A DNA stretch of 12,584 nt from an uncultured Lachnospiraceae bacterium. Lineage in GTDB: Bacteria > Bacillota > Clostridia > Lachnospirales > Lachnospiraceae. The stretch lies in contig OMRN01000037.1 of the NCBI GenBank assembly GCA_900313265.1, positions 1-12,584 of the forward strand, read 5' to 3'. A model generated the notes under the pieces. That model did no database searches and was not told the DNA's origin. It saw only the letters and a list, made by a program, of their open reading frames with translations. The translations under genes were made by a program, and so were the position numbers. Shown piece after piece: positions 6,485 to 12,584 of this stretch; the first letter of the stretch is position 1; each line of letters starts with the position of its first letter.

Positions 6485-7237
6485 TTACAGCTGAGAGAAG
6501 ACTTCTCCGATTTTTCCGTGGATGACAAGGTCTGCACGGCGGTCCTGCGGTGTCGCCGAAAGATTGACAAGGACAAGCTTCTTTCCGCGGTAGTAATCGA
6601 TTAAGCCTGCTGCCGGATAAACCACCAGCGAAGTTCCTCCGATAATTAAAATATCCGCATTGGCAATATAATTGACGGATTTGGTAAGGACGGTATTATC
6701 AAGGCCCTCCTCGTATAAAACCACATCGGGTTTGATGGTTCCGCCGCATTCGCATTTGGGCACCATGTAATCGGGGCTCTTCGGATCCAGTGCTTTGGCT
6801 TCTTCCACTTTACTTTTTACATCGGAAAAATCAAAGAACTTATGGCATTTCATGCAGTAATTGCGTTGTACGCTTCCGTGAAGTTCCAGTACTTCCTTAC
6901 TTCCGGCCATCTGGTGAAGGCCGTCGATATTCTGCGTGATGACCGCCTTTAATTTGCCTTTCTCTTCCCACTCGGCCAGTTTTAAATGCGCGGCATTGGG
7001 TTTCGCCCCTTCAAGCAGAAGCTTGTCGGCGTAGAATTTGTAAAACTCCGACGTTTTTCTCATGAAAAACGTATGGCTTAAAATTGTTTCGGGCGGATAA
7101 TCGTATTTCTGATGATAAAGCCCGTCCACGCTTCTGAAGTCCGGAATACCGCTTTCGGTCGAAACACCCGCGCCTCCGAAGAACACGATATTGTTACTTT
7201 CGTCAATCCATTTTTTTAATGTTTCCAGTCCTTCCAT
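6485..7237 (-). CDS. Sir2-family NAD-dependent protein deacylase
   Basis: This 250-residue sirtuin removes acyl groups from protein lysines, consuming NAD. Signature motifs are GAGVSTESGIPDFRS (23-36 region), TQNIDGLH (101-108), the catalytic histidine H120 in LELHGSV, zinc ligands C128, C131, C162 and C164, KPDVVLYEE (169-177) and GTSLVVYPAA (201-210). The length is typical of bacterial CobB/SrtN proteins, and all key residues are present. It is the last gene of the paaK-ACT-sirtuin cluster, 25 bases after the ACT gene, followed by a terminator. The ATG at 7237 is preferred because GGGGTGGG lies five bases upstream; an in-frame TTG at 7252 has no binding site. A link to acylation of the neighbouring CoA ligase is inferred from context only. 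Confidence 0.95.
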   Translation of the reverse strand: MEGLETLKKWIDESNNIVFFGGAGVSTESGIPDFRSVDGLYHQKYDYPPETILSHTFFMRKTSEFYKFYADKLLLEGAKPNAAHLKLAEWEEKGKLKAVITQNIDGLHQMAGSKEVLELHGSVQRNYCMKCHKFFDFSDVKSKVEEAKALDPKSPDYMVPKCECGGTIKPDVVLYEEGLDNTVLTKSVNYIANADILIIGGTSLVVYPAAGLIDYYRGKKLVLVNLSATPQDRRADLVIHGKIGEVFSQL

Positions 7238-7242
7238 TTTAA

Positions 7243-7250
7243 CCCACCCC
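7243..7250 (-). promoter_or_regulatory. Ribosome binding site that fixes the sirtuin start
   Basis: GGGGTGGG on the minus strand ends five bases before the ATG at 7237. It is an imperfect but purine-rich site, and it excludes the in-frame TTG at 7252, which it overlaps. Confidence 0.6.
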
Positions 7251-7262
7251 AATCAGTCATCA

Positions 7263-7697
7263 TTAAATTTCCGAAATCTGCTCCTGTCTTAACATTTTAA
7301 GACCTTTGCCCGCAAGTTCCGCTTCCGCTTCCTTCGTATGTGCAACACGGAAAATCATATAGGCACTCTGGCTCTTCTTTCCGCCAAGGAACGAATACAT
7401 GTATTCCACATTAACATGGCACTCGTCAAAAATGCTTAACAGCTTATTCAAACCGCCCTTCTCGTCGTTGATTTCGAATGCGAGTACCGGTGTTAAGGAC
7501 GCAATAAAATCCGCATCCTTAAGTACGCTCGTCGCCGCCAGTGCATCGTCAACTATCAGTCTTGCGATTCCGAAATCCTTCGTTTCCGCAACGGACAGTG
7601 CACGAAGATCGATGGAGTGATCCGCCAGAACCTGCGTCATTTTCCGAAGTGTACCGGGCTTATTTTCCAAAAATACCGAAATCTGTTTAATACTCAT
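7263..7697 (-). CDS. Tandem ACT-domain protein, amino-acid sensor type
   Basis: This 144-residue protein consists of two ACT domains in tandem, at about 4-67 (SVFLENKPGTLRKMTQVL) and 70-138 (AFEINDEKGGLNKLLSIF). ACT domains bind amino acids at dimer interfaces and regulate enzymes or transcription. There is no attached catalytic domain. Stand-alone proteins of this type are often encoded next to phenylacetate-CoA ligase genes in anaerobes and archaea, as here, 68 bases after paaK. A role sensing an aromatic or branched-chain amino acid is an inference from that association. The ATG at 7697 is chosen because GAGGAGGGG lies six bases upstream; the in-frame TTG at 7703 directly abuts that site. 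Confidence 0.9.
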   Translation of the reverse strand: MSIKQISVFLENKPGTLRKMTQVLADHSIDLRALSVAETKDFGIARLIVDDALAATSVLKDADFIASLTPVLAFEINDEKGGLNKLLSIFDECHVNVEYMYSFLGGKKSQSAYMIFRVAHTKEAEAELAGKGLKMLRQEQISEI

Positions 7698-7703
7698 AAC
7701 CAA

Positions 7704-7712
7704 CCCCTCCTC
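7704..7712 (-). promoter_or_regulatory. Ribosome binding site that fixes the ACT-protein start
   Basis: GAGGAGGGG on the minus strand lies six bases before the ATG at 7697. It rules out the TTG at 7703, which would have no spacing at all. Confidence 0.8.
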
Positions 7713-7765
7713 AATTATGATTTTTTTCTGACCCTGTATTTAGTTTTCTCTCATAATGCACATGA

Positions 7766-9067
7766 TTAAATTTTTCGCTTATCGATTACGCGGACCGCCT
7801 TGCCCTCACTTCTGGCAATGGACTTCGGTGCAACAAGCGTAACTTTCGCCTTGATGCCGAGCATGGATTTCAGGCCGTCGGAAAGCTCTTTCTGCTTGGC
7901 TTCCACTTCACCTAGGTTATCGGTGAACATCTCCGGTGTCATTTCAACCTGAACATCGAAGGTATCCGTATTGTTTACACGGTCGACGATAATCTGGTAA
8001 TTTGCGGCATAGCCGTGATTTAAAAGTACGGTCTCGATCTGGCTCGGGAATACGTTTACACCACGGATGATTAACATGTCGTCGCTTCTTCCGCGCGGTT
8101 TCGCCATACGCACAAAAGTACGTCCGCAGGAACATTTCTCATATTTTAACTGGCAGATATCTTTCGTACGGTAACGAAGAAGCGGATACGCCTCCTTGTC
8201 AAGCGATGTAAATACGAGTTCTCCCTCGCTTCCGTCGGGAAGAACTTCAAGCGTATCGGGATCGATAATCTCAACCAGGAAATGATCTTCATTGATATGC
8301 ATGCCGTCCTGTGCGGAACATTCAAAAGACACACCCGGTCCGGATAACTCGGTTAATCCGTAAATATCGTAAGCCTTGATTCCCATGGTCTTTTCGATGT
8401 CGTGACGCATCTCTTCACTCCATGCCTCCGCTCCGAAAATACCGGCCTTTAAGGGAATATCGTCCGGTCCTAAGCCCATTTCCTTCATACGCTCACCGAG
8501 ATAGGCCGCATAACTCGGTGTACAGCAAAGAATCGTGGTCTTTAAATCCTGAATAAACATAATCTGACGGTCCGTATTACCCGAACTGGTCGGAACGGTA
8601 AGACAGCCGATTTTGTGAGAACCTCCGTTTAATCCGGGACCTCCGGTAAACAGACCGTATCCGTAGGAAACCTGGCATACATCCTCATCGGTAGCTCCCG
8701 CAGCCGTCAGTGCTCTGGCACAGCACTCTTCCCACAAATCGATATCATGCTGTGTATAGAATGCCACCACACGCTTTCCGGTCGTACCGGAGGTGGACTG
8801 GATTCTTACACAGTCCTTCAAAGGCATACCCAAAAGACCGTAAGGATAGGATTCCCTCAAATCATCTTTCGTAATAAACGGAAGTTTATGCAAATCGTCA
8901 ATCGACTGAATATCCGCCGGAGTAATACCCTTTGCTTCCATTTTCTTCCGGTAATAGGGAACATTGTCCCATACATGCTGTACCTGCTTTTTCAGCTTTT
9001 CATTCTGAATTTCGCGGATTTTTTCACGCGAGGCACATTCGATCTCTTCCTGATAATACCTTTCCAT
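7766..9067 (-). CDS. paaK: Phenylacetate-CoA ligase (AMP-forming aryl-CoA ligase)
   Basis: This 433-residue adenylate-forming enzyme activates an aryl acid with ATP and CoA, giving aryl-CoA, AMP and pyrophosphate. Motifs in order are IQSTSGTTGK (89-98, phosphate loop), IYGLTE (235-240), YRTKD (299-303), GRSDDMLIIRGVNVFPSQIE (326-345) and the C-terminal PKSIARSEGK (414-423), whose K423 is the catalytic lysine. Length and motifs fit the PaaK subfamily. In anaerobes such enzymes often work with indolepyruvate:ferredoxin oxidoreductase in aromatic amino acid metabolism, but those genes are absent here, and the substrate could be another aryl acid. The ATG at 9067 is chosen for its AAGGAGG site; a longer frame to 9130 would run through the dyad at 9096-9141. 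It is the first gene of paaK-ACT-sirtuin. Confidence 0.93.
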   Translation of the reverse strand: MERYYQEEIECASREKIREIQNEKLKKQVQHVWDNVPYYRKKMEAKGITPADIQSIDDLHKLPFITKDDLRESYPYGLLGMPLKDCVRIQSTSGTTGKRVVAFYTQHDIDLWEECCARALTAAGATDEDVCQVSYGYGLFTGGPGLNGGSHKIGCLTVPTSSGNTDRQIMFIQDLKTTILCCTPSYAAYLGERMKEMGLGPDDIPLKAGIFGAEAWSEEMRHDIEKTMGIKAYDIYGLTELSGPGVSFECSAQDGMHINEDHFLVEIIDPDTLEVLPDGSEGELVFTSLDKEAYPLLRYRTKDICQLKYEKCSCGRTFVRMAKPRGRSDDMLIIRGVNVFPSQIETVLLNHGYAANYQIIVDRVNNTDTFDVQVEMTPEMFTDNLGEVEAKQKELSDGLKSMLGIKAKVTLVAPKSIARSEGKAVRVIDKRKI

Positions 9068-9077
9068 CTGAATTTGT

Positions 9078-9084
9078 CCTCCTT
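9078..9084 (-). promoter_or_regulatory. Ribosome binding site that fixes the paaK start
   Basis: AAGGAGG on the minus strand lies ten bases before the ATG at 9067. It supports the 433-residue protein starting MERYYQEE, the usual PaaK N-terminus. Confidence 0.85.
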
Positions 9085-9095
9085 TAGATAAATAC

Positions 9096-9141
9096 TTTAA
9101 GCATCCGAACACGCTGCTTAAGGCAGACACGGATGCTTAAA
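9096..9141 (-). repeat. Long nested inverted repeat just before paaK
   Basis: TTTAAGCATCCG (9096-9107) and CGGATGCTTAAA (9130-9141) form a perfect 12-bp dyad. The 22-base centre contains a second dyad, CTGC (9114-9117) with GCAG (9123-9126). It lies between the upstream zinc-ribbon gene and the paaK ribosome binding site, and ends 11 bases before that site. No T run follows on the minus strand, so it is not a typical terminator. It could be an operator or a 5' leader structure. I see no convincing sigma-A promoter in 9068-9185. Confidence 0.75.
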
Positions 9142-9146
9142 TTCAT

Positions 9147-9175
9147 AAAAATGTCGTCCTTCTTCCCGTCCGACA
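9147..9175 (-). terminator. Possible weak terminator of the zinc-ribbon gene
   Basis: On the minus strand TGTCG (9175-9171) pairs with CGACA (9156-9152) and is followed by five T (9151-9147). The stem is only 5 bp with a long loop, so transcription may read through into paaK. Confidence 0.3.
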
Positions 9176-9185
9176 GCAAAATCTG

Positions 9186-10019
9186 TCATCGGATCGGTAT
9201 GATTTTCGGTGTTCCGTCGCCGTCACCCGGTTCTTCTTTCTTCACCGGCTGGGGCTGGGGTACGGGTGCTCCCGGTGCACTTTTCTGCTTGTTTGCCTGC
9301 GCAATCTCTTCCGGAGTCATCGGTCTCGGAGTCGGCTTCTTGCCACCGAAAAGACCGCCCGGCTGCTGTCCGGGTGCTCCGGCAGGGGTTCCCTGAGGTG
9401 CTCCCGCAGGCGCTGCTGCTTTCGGCTCTCCGGCAGGAGGCATTCCCGGTCCTCCGGGCTGTCCCTGAGGCGGCATTCCCGGTCTCGGTGCTCCGGCAGG
9501 AGGCATTCCGGGTGCCCCCGGCTGTCCCTGAGGCGCCATCGGTCTTCTGGCCGCTCCGGTTCTTCTTTCAAAAATTAAAATAATCTGGGTAATCGGCACT
9601 GCGCCGCTTGCGGCAAGTCCGCCCGTAACACCGGCATATCCCGCCACCTGATTTTTTCCGATTACGTTACAGAAGGAGTTGGCCAGACGCCATCCTTTCT
9701 CCGCATATACCTTCAGCTGGGAGTTAAGCTTCTCACTGCTGATGGTTCCGTCCGGGTTGCTCGCGATAATCTCCGCGCGATATTCAAAAGCATCATTTAC
9801 CTTCTTTATGGTTTCCTGCTTCTTCTCTTCCTGTGAACGGTTAACCGTAAGATTCGTATTCATCAGGTTCTGAATACCTTCTACGAATTCGGCCTTCCTT
9901 TTATACTCCGCCGCATCCTTAAAAGGTGCATCGATATCGATAATCGCACCGCACTTAAGACACGCATTCGCTTCCAAAGCTTCCGATGAAATTTCCGCAC
10001 CGCATACTTCACACTTCAT
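9186..10019 (-). CDS. Zinc-ribbon, DUF4177-like protein with Pro/Gly-rich tail
   Basis: Function unknown. This 277-residue protein has three visible parts. A zinc ribbon at the N-terminus has C3-x2-C6 and C20-x2-C23. A middle region (about 78-152) has FEYRAEII, LKVYAEKGWRLAN and IILIFERRTG, resembling the short DUF4177 fold (a YEYK strand, an EGWELV segment and a terminal FKR strand); this is a resemblance by eye. The tail (about 155-277) is low-complexity Pro/Gly/Ala/Gln with two 21-residue repeats (161-202) built on PGMPPAG and PPQGQPG, and ends KIIPIR. There is no signal peptide; a weakly hydrophobic Gly/Ala stretch (125-150) may not be a membrane segment. It has its own promoter at 10111-10139, and GGGGGGAT lies before the ATG. 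Confidence 0.85.
   Translation of the reverse strand: MKCEVCGAEISSEALEANACLKCGAIIDIDAPFKDAAEYKRKAEFVEGIQNLMNTNLTVNRSQEEKKQETIKKVNDAFEYRAEIIASNPDGTISSEKLNSQLKVYAEKGWRLANSFCNVIGKNQVAGYAGVTGGLAASGAVPITQIILIFERRTGAARRPMAPQGQPGAPGMPPAGAPRPGMPPQGQPGGPGMPPAGEPKAAAPAGAPQGTPAGAPGQQPGGLFGGKKPTPRPMTPEEIAQANKQKSAPGAPVPQPQPVKKEEPGDGDGTPKIIPIR
9414..9539 (-). repeat. Two tandem 63-bp repeats in the Pro/Gly-rich tail
   Basis: Two adjacent imperfect 63-bp units encode residues 161-181 and 182-202 of the zinc-ribbon protein. They share segments such as the complement of CTCCGGCAGGAGGCATTCC (beginning at 9428 and 9491) and GGCTGTCCCTGAGGC. The period is a multiple of three, so copy changes would keep the frame. 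Confidence 0.85.
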
Positions 10020-10110
10020 TTTGTTATCCCCCCGATTCTAATCTTTCATTACCTATGACCGCCGCCGGTTCCCCAAAAACGGAAAAAGTGCGTGCGAATC
10101 ACATATATTC

Positions 10111-10139
10111 AGTATAAACTACCGACGGCTATTCGACAA
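10111..10139 (-). promoter_or_regulatory. Sigma-A promoter of the zinc-ribbon gene
   Basis: On the minus strand TTGTCG (10134-10139) and TATACT (10111-10116) are exactly 17 bases apart. The ATG at 10019 is 92 bases downstream, giving a leader of about 85 bases. I saw no clear riboswitch or strong hairpin in that leader. Confidence 0.65.
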
Positions 10140-10209
10140 GTGATTATTTCGAAAACCGCCCTCCTGACGGAACGCAAAAATCGCACCTTCAAACCGCACT
10201 CCGTCACCC

Positions 10210-12573
10210 CTACGCGATATGAAGTGCCATGCAGACAAGTCTTACAAGCATTGCCATCACCCAGGCGATGAGGCACTGCCATGCCACCACAAAAAACGCC
10301 CATCTCACGCCGAGTTCCCTTCTTACGGAAGCAACTGCGGCTACGCAGGGTGTATAAAGAAGACAGAAAACCAAAAGCGGCAGCGCCGTTCCGACGGTTA
10401 ATACCGCATGGATTCCGCCCTCGTCCGCAAACATCATCTCAAGAATGGACACCACGCTTTCCTTCGCCATAAAGCCGGAGAAAAGGGATGTGATAATTCT
10501 CCAGTCTCCAAGCCCGAGCGGTTTGAAAACGGGCACCAGCAGTCCGGAAATCACCGCCAGAATACTTTTGCTTGAACCCGGAACCAGATTAAAATGGAAA
10601 TCGAAACTTTGCAAAAACCAAACCACAATGGTCGCAATCAGGATAACCGAAAATGCCCTTTGAAGGAAATCCTTTGCCTTATCCCATAAAAGATGCATGA
10701 CATTCTTTGCTGCCGGCAGACGGTAATTCGGAAGTTCCATGACAAACGGAACCGGTTCTCCTTTAAAAGTTTTCCGGTAAATCAGCGCAACCAACAGGCC
10801 CGTAAGAATTCCGAAAACATAAAGTCCGATCATGACAAGTGCCTTGTATTTCGGAACAAAGGCATCCACGAAAAACAGATAGATCGGGATTTTTGCCGTA
10901 CAGCTCATAAACGGGGTAAGTAAAATCGTCATTTTTCTGTCCCGCTCACTCGGCAGGGTTCTTGTGGACATGACCGCCGGAACCGTACATCCGAAACCGA
11001 TGAGGAGAGGCACAATGCTCCGGCCGGAAAGCCCGAGTTTACGAAGCGCTTTGTCCATAAAGAACGCAACCCTGGCAATATACCCGCTGTCCTCGAGAAT
11101 CGAAAGGAAGAAAAACATCGTAACGATAATCGGAAGGAACGATAGAACGCTGCCCACTCCCTTAAAGATGCCTTCGATAATCAGATTATGGATGACCTCA
11201 TTGACATTTGCCGCCGTAAGTGCATGATCCACCAAAACGGTCAGTGCGTCGATTCCCTTCTCCAAAAGGCCCTGAAAAAATGCGCCGACCACATTAAACG
11301 TCATGAAAAAGGTCAGTCCCATAATCAGAATAAACACGGGAATGGCGGTCCATTTTCCGGTTAAAATCCGGTCGATTTTACGGCTTCTTATATGTTCTCT
11401 ACTCTCTTTCGGCTTCGTTACGCACCGTTCGCAGACTTTTTCAATAAAGGAAAATCTCATATCCGCCATGGCCGCACTTCGGTCAAGTCCGCGCTCGTGT
11501 TCGAGCTGCAATACAATATGCTCGATGGTTTCTTTTTCATTCTGGTCCAGATTCAGTTTCTCGATAATCAGTTCATCGCCCTCGATGATTTTGGAAGCCG
11601 CAAAACGCACGGGAATTCCGGCAGCAAGCGCATGGTCCTCAATTAAATGAACCACCGCATGAATCGCACGGTGCACGGCCCCGCCCTTATCGTCTTTTCC
11701 GCAAAAATCCCGGTGAAGCGGTTTTTCCTGATATTTTGCAATATGGATGGCATGGTCCATCAGTTCGTCCACGCCTTCTCTTTTGGCGGCCGAAATCGGA
11801 ACAACCGGGGTTCCGAGCATATCCTCCATCGCATTGACGTAAACTCCGCCGCCGTTTCCGGTCAGTTCATCCATCATATTCAGCGCCACAACCACCGGCA
11901 CATCCATCTCGAGAAGCTGCATGGTAAGATACAGATTTCGCTCGATATTCGTAACATCCACGATATTGATAATGGCCTTCGGCTTTTCTTCCAAAACGAA
12001 GTTTCTTGATACAATCTCTTCTCCGGAATAGGGAGACATCGAATAAATACCCGGCAGGTCGGTAACCATCGTATCCGGATATCCCTTCATTTCGCCGTCT
12101 TTGCGGTCCACCGTAACGCCCGGGAAATTTCCCACATGCTGGTTTGCACCGGTCAGTTCGTTAAAGAGCGTGGTCTTTCCGCAGTTCTGGTTTCCTACCA
12201 GGGCAAACGTAAGCTTTGTACCGGCAGGCAGGGGATTACCGCTTCCTTTCGGATGGAATTTACCTTCCTCGCCGAGACCGGGATGGGCAATGTGTTCTTT
12301 CTTCCGGGGCATTTCCTCCGGCTCCGGTTGTTCTTCGGAAGGCTCCGTGATTTCCTCAATCTCGATTCTGGCGGCATCTTCCAGCCGGAGAGTCAGTTCA
12401 TATCCGTGAAGTCTCACCTCCATGGGATCTCCGAGCGGCGCAAATTTAATCACTTCCAGTTTTGCGCCCGGAATCAGTCCCATATCCAGAAAATGCTGTC
12501 TGGTGGCACCCTCGCCGCCGACCGATTTTACAATTCCCCGGTCTTTTATTTTCAGTTCCGCTAAAGTTTTCAT
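10210..12573 (-). CDS. feoB: Ferrous iron transporter, FeoA-FeoB fusion
   Basis: This 787-residue protein imports Fe(II) across the cytoplasmic membrane. An N-terminal FeoA (SH3-like) domain occupies about 1-75 (HFLDMGLIPGAKLEV). A charged, Pro/Glu/His-containing linker (about 76-118) joins it to a FeoB G domain (about 119-282) with G1 GNQNCGKTT (127-135), G2 in FPGVTVD (150-156), G3 DLPG (172-175), G4 NMMD (232-235) and G5 SAAK (261-264). The membrane part (about 405-785) holds both Gate motifs, GFGCTVPAVMSTRTL (526-540) and LLYTPCVAAVASVR (738-751), with the conserved cysteines. FeoA and FeoB are more often separate genes. The start at 12573 fits FeoA proteins, but AAGAGAG directly abuts the ATG and the frame stays open to the window edge, so a start further upstream cannot be excluded. 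Confidence 0.96.
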   Translation of the reverse strand: MKTLAELKIKDRGIVKSVGGEGATRQHFLDMGLIPGAKLEVIKFAPLGDPMEVRLHGYELTLRLEDAARIEIEEITEPSEEQPEPEEMPRKKEHIAHPGLGEEGKFHPKGSGNPLPAGTKLTFALVGNQNCGKTTLFNELTGANQHVGNFPGVTVDRKDGEMKGYPDTMVTDLPGIYSMSPYSGEEIVSRNFVLEEKPKAIINIVDVTNIERNLYLTMQLLEMDVPVVVALNMMDELTGNGGGVYVNAMEDMLGTPVVPISAAKREGVDELMDHAIHIAKYQEKPLHRDFCGKDDKGGAVHRAIHAVVHLIEDHALAAGIPVRFAASKIIEGDELIIEKLNLDQNEKETIEHIVLQLEHERGLDRSAAMADMRFSFIEKVCERCVTKPKESREHIRSRKIDRILTGKWTAIPVFILIMGLTFFMTFNVVGAFFQGLLEKGIDALTVLVDHALTAANVNEVIHNLIIEGIFKGVGSVLSFLPIIVTMFFFLSILEDSGYIARVAFFMDKALRKLGLSGRSIVPLLIGFGCTVPAVMSTRTLPSERDRKMTILLTPFMSCTAKIPIYLFFVDAFVPKYKALVMIGLYVFGILTGLLVALIYRKTFKGEPVPFVMELPNYRLPAAKNVMHLLWDKAKDFLQRAFSVILIATIVVWFLQSFDFHFNLVPGSSKSILAVISGLLVPVFKPLGLGDWRIITSLFSGFMAKESVVSILEMMFADEGGIHAVLTVGTALPLLVFCLLYTPCVAAVASVRRELGVRWAFFVVAWQCLIAWVMAMLVRLVCMALHIA

Positions 12574-12584
12574 CTCTCTTAACA

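Noticed and set aside
7714..7757. ATTATGA/TCATAAT inverted repeat between paaK and the ACT gene
   Set aside because: It is a 7-bp AT-rich stem with a 30-base loop, easily due to chance, and has no terminator-like T run.
9068..9130. Longer N-terminus for paaK starting at 9130
   Set aside because: The extra 21 residues would be encoded by the inverted repeat and the ribosome binding site; the ATG at 9067 has proper spacing and the usual PaaK N-terminus.
9068..9185. T-box or other riboswitch before paaK
   Set aside because: The gap is only 118 bases and lacks a recognisable T-box sequence or antiterminator. The nested dyad alone does not match a riboswitch I know.
9133..9583. Plus-strand frames opposite the Pro/Gly-rich tail
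   Set aside because: They result from the repetitive GC-rich codons of the zinc-ribbon gene. The minus-strand frame has the promoter, ribosome binding site and zinc ribbon.
10165..10206. Possible feoB terminator: TGACGGA (10165-10171) with TCCGTCA (10200-10206)
   Set aside because: The stem is only 7 bp, the loop is 28 bases, and no T run follows on the minus strand.
11303..12009. Several plus-strand frames of 84-120 codons
   Set aside because: All are antisense to feoB, whose GTPase motifs are intact throughout.
1..12584. Mobile element, CRISPR array, tRNA or anti-phage island
   Set aside because: No transposase, integrase, terminal repeats, spaced direct repeats or tRNA-like structure was seen, and the gene content is core chromosomal. 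The sirtuin lacks any fused defence domain and sits with metabolic genes.

Overview
The window looks like chromosomal housekeeping DNA of an anaerobic Firmicute of class Clostridia, most likely Lachnospiraceae. This rests on the rpsF-ssb-rpsR and gdpP-rplI-dnaB gene order, strong GGAGG ribosome binding sites, near-consensus sigma-A promoters, a clostridial-type small ferredoxin, a FeoA-FeoB fusion and a PaaK/ACT pair. The organism is inferred from gene content only. No insertion sequence, phage gene, tRNA, rRNA or CRISPR array was seen.

Layout. An unrecognised gene runs off the left edge on the minus strand (1-449). Divergent from it are two small plus-strand redox genes: a DUF1858 disulfide-domain protein (613-801) and a 56-residue 2[4Fe-4S] ferredoxin (1007-1177). 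Each has its own promoter and terminator. Everything to the right is on the minus strand, so transcription reads right to left. In transcription order it is: feoAB fusion (12573-10210); a zinc-ribbon protein with a Pro/Gly-rich tail (10019-9186); paaK, an ACT-domain protein and a sirtuin (9067-6485); rpsF-ssb-rpsR (6349-5320); and gdpP-rplI-dnaB (5128-1226). The ferredoxin and dnaB converge on one bidirectional terminator.

How the genes work together. rpsF-ssb-rpsR and gdpP-rplI-dnaB are core information-processing units: ribosomal proteins S6, S18 and L9, single-strand binding protein, replicative helicase and the c-di-AMP phosphodiesterase. They are separated by a clear terminator and a separate extended -10 promoter for gdpP. 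The paaK-ACT-sirtuin cluster joins an AMP-forming aryl-CoA ligase, a probable amino-acid-sensing protein and an NAD-dependent lysine deacylase. This suggests, by inference, control of the ligase by reversible acylation of its catalytic lysine. FeoAB supplies ferrous iron, which fits an Fe-S-based anaerobic metabolism.

Most of the window is well-known biology. The less ordinary parts are the sirtuin beside the CoA ligase, the zinc-ribbon protein with two 21-residue Pro/Gly repeats, a long nested hairpin just before paaK, the rpsF promoter embedded in the sirtuin terminator, and the unknown gene at the left edge. I saw no clear sign of a wholly new multi-gene system. No gene-free stretch exceeds 300 bases. 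For six genes the annotated start was chosen from the ribosome binding site; for gdpP, sir2, the ACT gene and paaK this gives a shorter protein than the longest open frame.
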